A stretch of 31,434 nt of DNA. Origin: JALYJG01 sp033763555. GTDB taxonomy: Bacteria > Pseudomonadota > Alphaproteobacteria > UBA9219. Both the position numbers and the translations under genes were made by a program. The notes beneath the pieces are model-generated. The model was not told the origin of the DNA, did no database searches, and saw only the letters and a list, made by a program, of their open reading frames with translations. The stretch lies in the NCBI GenBank assembly GCA_033763555.1, contig JANRKK010000014.1, positions 1 through 31,434 of the forward strand, in the 5' to 3' direction. Shown here in pieces: positions 8,945 to 15,961 of the stretch (position 1 is its first letter; each line of letters opens with the position of its first letter).

Positions 8945-10444
8945 CTACCGCGTTCCTGTTTTTGATGAGCCTGTTTGCAACCGCGCGATTGTCGCGGTTG
9001 TGCTGTGGCCATCTACGAGATTGGCCAGTACCACCTGCCCGCCCCAGCCTTTGACCAGATCGGCACCAACCACCTGCTCAACACTGTAATCCGCACCCTT
9101 CACCAGCACGGATGGGCGAACGCCCTTGATCAGGTTCAGCGGCGTATCTTCATTAAAAATTACGATCTGATCGACATCGGCCAGCGAGGCCAGCACAGCC
9201 GAACGTGATGTTTCATTCTGTACGGGGCGGTTTTCGCCTTTCAGGTGCTTGACCGAAGCATCGCTGTTCAGGCCGACCACCAGCTTGTCACAGGCCGCTT
9301 TCGCCTGCCGCAGCAACGAAATGTGGCCGGGATGCAGAAGATCGAAGCAGCCATTCGTGAAACCAACACGGAAGCCCTGTTTCCGCCAGCGTTCCGCCAT
9401 TTCCGAGGCCTGTAGAAGACTGACGATCTTTTCTTCGCCGAGACGCGTCTGATCATGCATCAATTCGCGCACCAATTCTTCGCGTGTCACGGACGCCGTG
9501 CCGATTTTACCGACAACGATCGAGCCTGCGATATTCGCCAGTGCCGCGCCATCTTCCGCAGGCAAGCCGCCCGCCAAAGCCAAGGCCAGTGTTGCAACAA
9601 CCGTATCGCCCGCACCGGAGACATCGAAAACTTCGCGTGCCGAAGCACGGAAATGCTGCGGGGGCCTACCCTTCATCACCAGACATACGCCATCACTGCC
9701 CAATTTTGCCAGAACACCACCCAGCTGGTGTGCATCGATCAGTTTTTTTGCGGCCTGTTCGGCTTCCTCGACATTACGGATCTGCATACCGCTAACCTCG
9801 GCCAGTTCGCGGCGGTTAGGCGTCAACAGCGCAGCGCCCTGATAATGCGTGAAATCACGGCCCTTCGGGTCAATCAGAACCGTACGGCCCTTTTCCTTTG
9901 CCAATTGGATAATTTCCTTCACGACGCGCGGCGTCAGGACGCCTTTGGCGTAATCGGAAAGAATGACAATCTGGCAACTCTCAATCGAGCCACGCACCCG
10001 CAGCAGGATTTGCCCTTCCATATCGGCAGAGACCGCCTGGCTGATTTCATAATCGGCGCGCAGCAATTGCTGCCCATCCGCGACATAGCGTGTTTTCAGC
10101 GTAGTGGGGCGCGAATTATCCGTAAGCAGATAGGAAGTTACTTGCGGCAGCGATGTCAGCTGCTTGGCAAGATCATAACCAGCCTGATCCTGTCCAACGA
10201 TGCCGACCAGATCGACTTGCCCGTCCAGCGTGACGATATTGCGCACAACGTTTCCGGCGCCACCCAGCGTTACGCCCTCGCGCTGCATGCGCAGAACAGG
10301 GATAGGCGCTTCAGGCGAAATACGTTCGACCTGTCCATAAATATAGCGATCGAGCATAACGTCACCGACGCATAGCACGCGATGTCCCGCCAGTTTTTCG
10401 ACCAGCGGAATAAGATAGGCGTCGCGCGCGATAGCATCAGACAT
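8945..10444 (-). CDS. hldE: Bifunctional D-glycero-beta-D-manno-heptose-7-phosphate kinase / heptose-1-phosphate adenylyltransferase
   Basis: HldE (RfaE) makes the ADP-heptose used for the LPS inner core. The N-terminal ribokinase-type kinase domain shows GGAGNVVRNI and the SGAGDT anion-hole/catalytic motif about residue 280. The C-terminal nucleotidyltransferase domain shows TNGCFDLLHPGH, then LKGENRPVQNE and a KGADYS segment. At 499 aa it is close to the E. coli enzyme (477). I start it at the ATG at 10444, where AAAGGA lies just upstream and the protein begins MSDAIARDAYLIPLV; upstream in-frame codons would add an unlikely 29-residue leader lying inside hldD. It overlaps the end of hldD by 8 bases, so the two are one transcription unit. 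Between this enzyme and HldD, the intervening phosphatase gmhB is not in the window. Confidence 0.96.
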   Translation of the reverse strand: MSDAIARDAYLIPLVEKLAGHRVLCVGDVMLDRYIYGQVERISPEAPIPVLRMQREGVTLGGAGNVVRNIVTLDGQVDLVGIVGQDQAGYDLAKQLTSLPQVTSYLLTDNSRPTTLKTRYVADGQQLLRADYEISQAVSADMEGQILLRVRGSIESCQIVILSDYAKGVLTPRVVKEIIQLAKEKGRTVLIDPKGRDFTHYQGAALLTPNRRELAEVSGMQIRNVEEAEQAAKKLIDAHQLGGVLAKLGSDGVCLVMKGRPPQHFRASAREVFDVSGAGDTVVATLALALAGGLPAEDGAALANIAGSIVVGKIGTASVTREELVRELMHDQTRLGEEKIVSLLQASEMAERWRKQGFRVGFTNGCFDLLHPGHISLLRQAKAACDKLVVGLNSDASVKHLKGENRPVQNETSRSAVLASLADVDQIVIFNEDTPLNLIKGVRPSVLVKGADYSVEQVVGADLVKGWGGQVVLANLVDGHSTTATIARLQTGSSKTGTR

Positions 10445-11420
10445 GGGGGTCCTTTGCGTCCAGATAGTTCTGAACATACAGCTTGATACCTTCTTCAAGC
10501 TCGGTAAAGGGGGCTGTGTACCCCGCGCCACGCAGCTTGCTCATATCGGCTTCGGTAAAATTCTGGTATTTTTCGCGCAGTTCCTCGGGCATATCCTTGT
10601 ACTTGATTTTCGCTTCCTTCCCCACGGCTTGATAGACGGCGCGCGCCAGATCATTAAAACTGCGCGCCTTGCCCGTACCCAGATTGAACAAGCCATTAAC
10701 CTTGGGATTTTCAAGCATCCAAACCATCACCCGGATGCAGTCGCCGACCCACACAAAATCCCGCATCTGTCCGCCATCGCTATATTGCGGGCTGTAAGAC
10801 TTAAAGAGTGAAAAAGAATCTCCCTTCTTGGCGTGGGGATAAATCTGGTGCGCGACGGAACGCTGACCGCTCTTGTGATATTCGTTCGGGCCATAGACAT
10901 TAAAAAACTTTAGACCCACGCACTGTGAAGGCCCGTCATGGTCGCGCGCCTTGCGCCGTACGACCCAGCGGTCGAACAGATGCTTGCTCCAGCCATAAGG
11001 GTTCAGTGGATGCAGACGCGAAAGCGCTTCGGGGCTTTCATCATCCCTGAACCCGGCCGAACCGTCACCATAGGTCGCGGCGGAAGAGGCATAAATGAAT
11101 TGAACGTGAAATTCCTTGCACCATTCCCACAACATCGCGCTCATGCGGAAATTTGTGTCGAGGACAAGATCGACATCCTTTTCGGTTGTCGTCGAAATCG
11201 CGCCCATATGAAAAATGGCTTCGATCGAACCTTCGTGACTGTCGAGGAACGTGCTCAACTGCTCAGGCGCAATAACGGCCTCGAGGTCGCGCTTGGCGAG
11301 GTTCAGCCACTTATCGCCCTGCCCCAAACGATCACACACGGCCACGCGCTCGCCGCGCGCATCCAGCGCCGCAACCAGGTTCGACCCGATAAAACCCGCT
11401 CCGCCTGTAACCAGGATCAT
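10437..11420 (-). CDS. hldD: ADP-L-glycero-D-manno-heptose 6-epimerase
   Basis: HldD (RfaD) epimerises ADP-D-glycero-heptose to the L-glycero form, the last step before heptose transfer to LPS. The 327-residue SDR protein begins MILVTGGAGFIGSN (NADP-binding Rossmann motif), carries SSAATYGDG, the YGWSK catalytic YxxxK motif and FFNVYGPNEYHK, a hallmark of this epimerase. The ATG at 11420 has GGAG seven bases upstream; an ATG 18 bases earlier would add six non-conserved residues. It is first in the hldD-hldE operon and divergent from ilvA, with a plausible promoter at 11451-11479. Confidence 0.96.
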   Translation of the reverse strand: MILVTGGAGFIGSNLVAALDARGERVAVCDRLGQGDKWLNLAKRDLEAVIAPEQLSTFLDSHEGSIEAIFHMGAISTTTEKDVDLVLDTNFRMSAMLWEWCKEFHVQFIYASSAATYGDGSAGFRDDESPEALSRLHPLNPYGWSKHLFDRWVVRRKARDHDGPSQCVGLKFFNVYGPNEYHKSGQRSVAHQIYPHAKKGDSFSLFKSYSPQYSDGGQMRDFVWVGDCIRVMVWMLENPKVNGLFNLGTGKARSFNDLARAVYQAVGKEAKIKYKDMPEELREKYQNFTEADMSKLRGAGYTAPFTELEEGIKLYVQNYLDAKDPHV

Positions 11421-11450
11421 GCCCAAACTCCGCCCCAAAAACTGGCCCTC

Positions 11451-11479
11451 AATAGACCCCCTGAAGGGAGCTTTGACAA
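11451..11479 (-). promoter_or_regulatory. Predicted hldD promoter
   Basis: On the minus strand, TTGTCA (11474-11479) and TCTATT (11451-11456) are separated by 17 bases, a reasonable sigma-70 type promoter about 30 bases before the hldD start. A forward TTGACA at 11473-11478 overlaps the same bases, but I find no good -10 box at the right distance for ilvA. Confidence 0.45.
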
Positions 11480-11536
11480 GCCAAAAATGCAGCTTTTTCC
11501 TTGCTTCCGGCCTTCTCCAACCCTATCGTGGCCGCC

Positions 11537-13057
11537 ATGTTTCGGGATTATATCAAAAAGATTTCGACGGCTCCGGTCTATGACGTCGCCATCCAGTCGC
11601 CACTGACCCCCGCGCCCACGCTGTCCAGCCGGACGGGCCGCAAAATCTGGCTGAAGCGCGAGGATATGCAGCCGACCTTCGCCTTCAAGGTTCGTGGCGC
11701 CTACAACAAGCTTGTCACACTCGATGCCAAAGCCCGCCGCCGTGGCGTGATCACAGCTTCGGCAGGCAATCACGCGCAAGGCGTGGCGCTGGCTGCCAAA
11801 AAACTCAAAGTCAAAGCGCTGATCGTCATGCCCGTGACGACGCCGGAAGTCAAAATCAAGGGCGTCCAAAGCCACGGCGCGGAAATCATCCTGCACGGTG
11901 ATGCCTATGACGAAGCCTATGAACACGCCCATGTGCTGGCCAAAAAGAAAAAGCTGGCTTTCGTGCATCCCTATGACGATCCCGATGTCATCGCCGGACA
12001 AGGCACAATCGGTATGGAAATTCTTCATCAGCATTCGGGGCCGATTGAAGCGATTTTTGTTCCGGTGGGTGGCGGTGGGCTGATCGCGGGTATTGCTGCC
12101 TACGTCAAACTCACCCGGCCGGAGATCAAGATCATCGGCGTCGAGCCGGAAGATGCCGCCAGCCTGTATCATGCCCTGAAGGCGAAACGGCGCGTCACGC
12201 TCGACCATGTCGGGATTTTTGCTGACGGCGTCGCCACCCGGCAAACAGGTGAGGAGCCCTTCCGTATCGCCCGGCAATTTGTTGACGAAGTTTTGCGGGT
12301 TACGACCGACGAAATCTGCGCCGCCATCAAGGACATATTCACCGACACACGCTCCATCGCCGAACCTGCGGGCGCGCTGAGCATCGCAGGCGTCAAAAAA
12401 TACGTCGAAAAACATAAAAAGAAGGGCAAGGGCGATTTGATCGCCGTAGTTTCCGGCGCGAATACAAATTTCGATCGGCTGCGCCATGTGGCCGAACGCA
12501 CTGCCGTCGGCGAAAAGCGTGAAATGCTTCTGGCCGTAACCCTGCCGGAGAAAGCGGGCAGTTTGCGTAAATTCTGTTCCCTGCTCGGCAAGCGCAGCAT
12601 CACCGAATTCAACTACCGCTATTTCACAAGCGGCGATGCGCATATTTTCGTCGGCATTCAGGCACATGATTATGAAAAGGAAAGCAAAAGCTTCGTCCGA
12701 AAACTCCGCGCCAACGGTTTCCCTGCTTTTGATATGACAGAGAATGAGCTGGCCAAAGAGCACATCCGCTATATGGTCGGCGGACGTCCGCCGCAGCTTT
12801 TGAATGAAGTGCTGTATCGGTTTGAGTTTCCTGAAAAACCGGGTGCGCTGTTGAAATTTCTCAATTCCATGAACCACTCATGGAATATCAGCCTGTTCCA
12901 TTATCGTAACCATGGCGCAGCTTTCGGGCGCGTTCTCATGGGCCTTCAAGTACCAAAGAAAGACCGCAAGAAATTGGAGAAATTTATCAAGGATACCGGA
13001 TCTGAGGCTTATGACGAGACGTCTAATCCGGCCTACAGGACGTTTTTGAAGAATTAA
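11537..13057 (+). CDS. ilvA: Threonine dehydratase (threonine ammonia-lyase), biosynthetic long form
   Basis: IlvA deaminates threonine to 2-oxobutanoate with PLP, the first step towards isoleucine. The 506-residue protein has the catalytic fold-type II PLP domain: the Schiff-base lysine K51 in FAFKVRGAYN, then ASAGNHAQGVA, and the phosphate-binding GGGGLIAGIA. The last about 175 residues contain two ACT-like repeats (one near MLLAVTLPEKAGSLRKF, one near YRFEFPEKPGALLKF), the regulatory region of the isoleucine-inhibited enzyme. I use the ATG at 11537, just before MFRDYIKKI; an upstream TTG at 11501 would add twelve unlikely residues. No strong ribosome-binding site precedes the ATG. The gene is alone on its strand here, divergent from hldD and convergent with cysS. 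Confidence 0.95.
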   Translation: MFRDYIKKISTAPVYDVAIQSPLTPAPTLSSRTGRKIWLKREDMQPTFAFKVRGAYNKLVTLDAKARRRGVITASAGNHAQGVALAAKKLKVKALIVMPVTTPEVKIKGVQSHGAEIILHGDAYDEAYEHAHVLAKKKKLAFVHPYDDPDVIAGQGTIGMEILHQHSGPIEAIFVPVGGGGLIAGIAAYVKLTRPEIKIIGVEPEDAASLYHALKAKRRVTLDHVGIFADGVATRQTGEEPFRIARQFVDEVLRVTTDEICAAIKDIFTDTRSIAEPAGALSIAGVKKYVEKHKKKGKGDLIAVVSGANTNFDRLRHVAERTAVGEKREMLLAVTLPEKAGSLRKFCSLLGKRSITEFNYRYFTSGDAHIFVGIQAHDYEKESKSFVRKLRANGFPAFDMTENELAKEHIRYMVGGRPPQLLNEVLYRFEFPEKPGALLKFLNSMNHSWNISLFHYRNHGAAFGRVLMGLQVPKKDRKKLEKFIKDTGSEAYDETSNPAYRTFLKN

Positions 13058-13062
13058 AAAAT

Positions 13063-13228
13063 AACGTCATTCCAGAAAAATTCGCCGAAACGAAGTGGAG
13101 GCGGATTTTATCCGGAACCCAGTTCCCCTATCGGATCGAACAGCTTTTGCCGATAGGCCAACTGGGTTCCAGATAAACTTTCTTTCGCTCGTTCCATTCG
13201 CGAAGAGAAAGTTTTCTGGAATGACGTT
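13063..13228. repeat. Long palindromic intergenic repeat element between ilvA and cysS
   Basis: A nested palindrome fills the gap between the convergent genes. The outer arms match exactly over 17 bases: AACGTCATTCCAGAAAA at 13063-13079 and its complement at 13212-13228. The inner arms are GGAACCCAGTT (13114-13124 with 13160-13170) and CCTATCGG (13127-13134 with 13150-13157) around a 15-base loop. A further near match pairs 13091-13103 with 13241-13253 inside the end of cysS. The outer sequence resembles the CGTCATTCC...GGAATGACG ends common to dispersed palindromic repeats in Proteobacteria. It could fold as a long hairpin and end transcription from both sides. Short open frames on both strands here are products of the symmetry. 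Confidence 0.8.
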
Positions 13229-13233
13229 TGGGG

Positions 13234-14634
13234 TTAAGCACGCCTCCACGTCGTTCCATCGGCACCATCTTCCAGAATAACCCCCTGCTCTGCCAGCGCA
13301 TCGCGTATGCGGTCAGCTTCAGCGAAGTTTTTGGCTTTTCGTGCGGCCAGCCGCGCGGCGATCTGAGCCTCAATTTCCGCGTCCGTTGGACCCGATTGCC
13401 CTGAAGGCTGCCACTTGAACCAGGCTTCAGGGTCATGTCGGAGCACTCCAAGAGCTTCACCCGCAGCCAATAATTGACCTTTGATTGCTTCTTTTCCAAT
13501 TCTATTAAAGGCGGGCAATGGCATCTTTGCGCGATTCAGTGAGTCTGCCAGAGCATGAATTTCTTTAATTGCCATTGGAGTATTCAGATCATCTGACAAA
13601 GCCTTTTCAAAATTCTCAGATAGTTTTTCTTCTGGGTTACCCTGCACGGAACTTGCATTTCTTAACGCTGCATACCACCTATCCAACGCACCCTTCGCCT
13701 GCTCCAACGCTTCAACGGAGAAATCCAGCGGCTGGCGGTAATGCGCCGACAAAAGCGTCAGGCGAATGGCCTCGCCCGGATAACGCCCTAACAATTCCCG
13801 CACCGTAAAGAAATTCCCCAGCGATTTCGACATCTTGTCCTTGTCGATGGTCAGGAAGCCGTTATGCATCCAGACCTTCGCCAGCGGCGCGCCATCATGG
13901 GCGCAGCGGCTTTGGGCGATTTCGTTTTCGTGATGCGGGAAAATCAAATCCAGCCCGCCGCCATGAATATCGAATGTAACGCCTAGATGCTCTTTCGCCA
14001 TCGCCGAGCATTCGATATGCCAGCCGGGGCGGCCCCTGCCCCACGGGCTGTCCCAGCCGGGCTGGTCAACGGCGCTGGGTTTCCACAAAACGAAATCCGA
14101 CGGGTCTTTTTTATAGGGCGCAACATCCACACGCGCCCCAGCAATCAGCTCGTCCCGCGAGCGGCGTGAAAGCTGCCCGTAATCTTTCATCGACGGCACG
14201 TTGAAGAGAACATGGCCTTCTGCCGCATAGGCATGGCCCTTGTCGACCAGTACCTGAATCATGGCGATCATCTGCCCGATATGCTGCGTCGCGCGCGGCT
14301 CCAGATCCGGTGGCAGGGCGTTCAGCGCCGCCATATCGGCGTGATAGGCCTCGGTCGTGCGTCTGGTGATGCTGTCGATCGGCTCGCCGCTTTCCTTGGC
14401 CTTGGCCATAATCTTGTCGTCAACATCGGTGATGTTGCGGACATAGGTGACTTTAGGATAGTGCCGCTTCAGCAACCGATAGAGCGTATCGAACACCACC
14501 ACCGGCCGCGCATTGCCGACATGCGCGAAGTCGTACACCGTCGGCCCGCAGACATACATGCGCACATGCGCGGGGTCGAGGGGTTTAAACTCCTCTTTTT
14601 GGCGCGAAAGCGTGTTGTGAAGAAAAATTGGCAT
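13234..14634 (-). CDS. cysS: Cysteinyl-tRNA synthetase
   Basis: CysRS charges tRNA-Cys. The 466-residue protein has the class I core with the zinc-ligand C29 in YVCGPTVYD, the HIGH-like HVGN at 38-41, GWHIECSAM and HHENEIAQS (further zinc ligands), and the KMSKSLGN signature about residue 260. The C-terminus is the usual helical anticodon-binding extension ending in a short arginine-rich tail. Start ATG at 14634 gives the standard MPIFLHNTLSRQKEEF. It lies behind ctrA on the same strand with a 77-base spacer that contains an imperfect inverted repeat, so co-transcription with ctrA is possible but not shown. The 3' end abuts the palindromic element after ilvA. Confidence 0.97.
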   Translation of the reverse strand: MPIFLHNTLSRQKEEFKPLDPAHVRMYVCGPTVYDFAHVGNARPVVVFDTLYRLLKRHYPKVTYVRNITDVDDKIMAKAKESGEPIDSITRRTTEAYHADMAALNALPPDLEPRATQHIGQMIAMIQVLVDKGHAYAAEGHVLFNVPSMKDYGQLSRRSRDELIAGARVDVAPYKKDPSDFVLWKPSAVDQPGWDSPWGRGRPGWHIECSAMAKEHLGVTFDIHGGGLDLIFPHHENEIAQSRCAHDGAPLAKVWMHNGFLTIDKDKMSKSLGNFFTVRELLGRYPGEAIRLTLLSAHYRQPLDFSVEALEQAKGALDRWYAALRNASSVQGNPEEKLSENFEKALSDDLNTPMAIKEIHALADSLNRAKMPLPAFNRIGKEAIKGQLLAAGEALGVLRHDPEAWFKWQPSGQSGPTDAEIEAQIAARLAARKAKNFAEADRIRDALAEQGVILEDGADGTTWRRA

Positions 14635-14653
14635 AAGTTATTAGTTCCTAGCT

Positions 14654-14692
14654 GCTAGTTGTTAGCTTTTTTACTTATCGCTAGCAACTAAC
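14654..14692. repeat. Imperfect inverted repeat in the ctrA-cysS spacer
   Basis: GCTAGTTGTTAGC (14654-14666) and GCTAGCAACTAAC (14680-14692) are complementary at 11 of 13 positions around a T-rich loop. The whole spacer 14638-14711 is built from TAGTT/AACTA-like units, giving a low-complexity sequence unlike the flanking genes. A folded RNA here could separate ctrA and cysS expression, but there is no U tract in the right place for a standard terminator. Confidence 0.55.
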
Positions 14693-14711
14693 GACTGATA
14701 ACTAACAACTA

Positions 14712-15419
14712 CTAAGCTGTCTTCGCGGGTCGAGCTTCCGTTCCCGGCGGGTCACGCAGCACATAGCCACGGCCCCAGACGGTTTCGATGCAATTCTCGC
14801 CGCTGGAGGCTTGCGCCAGCTTCTTGCGCAGTTTGCAGACGAAAACGTCGATGATCTTGAGCTCGGGCTCATCCATGCCACCATAAAGGTGGTTCAGGAA
14901 CATTTCCTTCGTCAGGGTTGTTCCCTTGCGGAGGCTGAGCAGTTCGAGAATGGCGTATTCCTTGCCTGTGAGGTGCAGCGGCGCGCCGTCGACCTCAACC
15001 GTGCGGGTATCGAGGTTTACGATCAGCTTGCCCGTGCGGATGACGCTGTCGGAATGGCCCTTGCTACGGCGGATGATGGCATGGATACGGGCAACCAGCT
15101 CACGGCGGTCAAACGGCTTGGTCAGATAGTCGTCGGCGCCAAAGCCGAGGCCCTTAATCTTGTTATCCAGCTCGGACAGGCCGGACAGGATGAGAATGGG
15201 GGTCGATACGCGCGCGGCGCGCAGGCGCCTTAACACCTCATACCCGTCAATGTCCGGCAGCATGAGGTCGAGAATGATGATGTCGTAATCGTAAATTTTA
15301 CCAATCTCGAGCCCGTCTTCGCCCAGATCGGTCGTATCCACGATGAAGCCTTCGGCCTGGAGCATTAATTCAATGCTCTTGGCAACTGAGGTATCGTCCT
15401 CAACGAGCAGCACGCGCAT
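14712..15419 (-). CDS. ctrA: Cell-cycle response regulator CtrA
   Basis: CtrA is the OmpR-type master regulator of cell-cycle, division or motility genes in Alphaproteobacteria. The 235-residue protein has a receiver domain with phosphoacceptor D51 in ILDLMLPDIDG, the acidic pair in LLVEDD, and the conserved TKPF lysine. A winged-helix DNA-binding domain follows, with LTGKEYAILELLSLRKGTTLTKEMF split over its helices and GRGYVLRDP in the wing. This sequence is very typical of CtrA rather than a generic OmpR regulator. The last residues are AKTA, not the double alanine used as a ClpXP signal in Caulobacter, so regulated proteolysis may differ. The upstream gap contains TTAA/TTACCAT elements that could serve autoregulation. 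The phosphorelay partners are not in the window. Confidence 0.96.
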   Translation of the reverse strand: MRVLLVEDDTSVAKSIELMLQAEGFIVDTTDLGEDGLEIGKIYDYDIIILDLMLPDIDGYEVLRRLRAARVSTPILILSGLSELDNKIKGLGFGADDYLTKPFDRRELVARIHAIIRRSKGHSDSVIRTGKLIVNLDTRTVEVDGAPLHLTGKEYAILELLSLRKGTTLTKEMFLNHLYGGMDEPELKIIDVFVCKLRKKLAQASSGENCIETVWGRGYVLRDPPGTEARPAKTA

Positions 15420-15468
15420 GGTTTGGCCTCATCGCTTGTGACATTGTGGCGAAATCGTGTCAGGGATG

Positions 15469-15559
15469 TTAAGGAAGGCTAATCCCCAAACGGCTTCGGT
15501 AAGCTCACGTTAATAATAATCTTACCATAAAAAATTAATAAATGGTAAACTTCGTTAAC
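15469..15559. promoter_or_regulatory. Candidate CtrA-type binding region upstream of ctrA
   Basis: This AT-rich stretch holds TTAA at 15469-15472, TTAA at 15510-15513, an inverted pair of TTACCAT (15522-15528) and ATGGTAA (15542-15548) with 13 bases between, and GTTAAC at 15554-15559. CtrA boxes are TTAA-N7-TTAA or TTAACCAT-like; none here is a perfect copy, but the clustering in the ctrA upstream region suggests autoregulation. The only GANTC (CcrM methylation) site I see in the gap is GATTC at 15712-15716, next to rpmJ. Confidence 0.4.
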
Positions 15560-15628
15560 GACGCTTTAGGCATAGAACTTTAAGGCCATCAATTATCATT
15601 TCGATATAGAAAGGAAAATCCAATTTCC

Positions 15629-15657
15629 TTGACAGGCTAAGGCCCTATCCTTAGGGT
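15629..15657 (+). promoter_or_regulatory. Predicted rpmJ promoter with a palindrome in the spacer
   Basis: TTGACA (15629-15634) and TAGGGT (15652-15657) are 17 bases apart, a strong -35 with a weaker -10, about 70 bases before rpmJ. An inverted repeat CTAAGG-N6-CCTTAG (15637-15654) spans the spacer and enters the -10 box, so a dimeric regulator could bind there. A second small stem GGGCG/CGCCC (15677-15693) lies in the predicted leader RNA. Confidence 0.55.
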
Positions 15658-15726
15658 CCGGCGCTTGTAAGGCCTAGGGCGCTTTTTACGCCCAGAGGTT
15701 GTAACTCGTAAGATTCGGACCAAACC

Positions 15727-15852
15727 ATGAAAATCGCCAATTCTCTCAAGGCGCTCAAGAAGCGCGACGCCAATTGCCGCATCGTCCGCCGCAAGGGCCG
15801 CGTTTACGTTATTAACAAGAAAAACCCCCGCTATAAGGCGCGGCAGGGCTAA
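15727..15852 (+). CDS. rpmJ: 50S ribosomal protein L36, zinc-free type
   Basis: A 41-residue basic protein beginning MKIANSLKALKKRDANC and ending RYKARQG, which is the L36 family. It belongs to the alternative type without the zinc-binding CxxC and C/H pair: only one cysteine (C17) is present. L36 binds 23S rRNA near the GTPase-associated region of the large subunit. The ATG is preceded by a GGACC stretch and a predicted promoter with leader. It is divergent from ctrA and is followed by a hairpin with a T run, so it is probably a single-gene unit. Confidence 0.93.
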   Translation: MKIANSLKALKKRDANCRIVRRKGRVYVINKKNPRYKARQG

Positions 15853-15910
15853 TTAACACATCCGCAGTTGCAGGAATAATTTTACCCTGTTCTTATTAAG
15901 GACAGACATT

Positions 15911-15936
15911 GCCGCTCCTGAGGGCGGCGTATTTTT
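15911..15936 (+). terminator. Probable rho-independent terminator after rpmJ
   Basis: GCCGC (15911-15915) pairs with GCGGC in the GGGCGGC segment, followed by GTATTTTT. The stem is short with an uneven loop, but the GC-rich arm plus T run and position 60 bases after the rpmJ stop fit a terminator. If it works, the sigma-factor operon that starts 26 bases later either has a promoter overlapping this hairpin or depends on read-through. Confidence 0.55.
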
Positions 15937-15961
15937 ATGATGGATAATTGGCAAACATTCC

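Noticed and set aside
9455..10375. 306-codon open frame on the plus strand opposite hldE
   Set aside because: Antisense to conserved hldE; no motif and no ribosome-binding site supporting it.
11417..12877. 486-codon open frame on the minus strand opposite ilvA
   Set aside because: Antisense to an intact conserved gene, rich in residues expected from reverse-reading common codons, no recognisable domain.
13067..13280. Two roughly 60-codon open frames on opposite strands within the palindromic element
   Set aside because: Both are consequences of the inverted-repeat symmetry and have similar translations; no evidence of expression.
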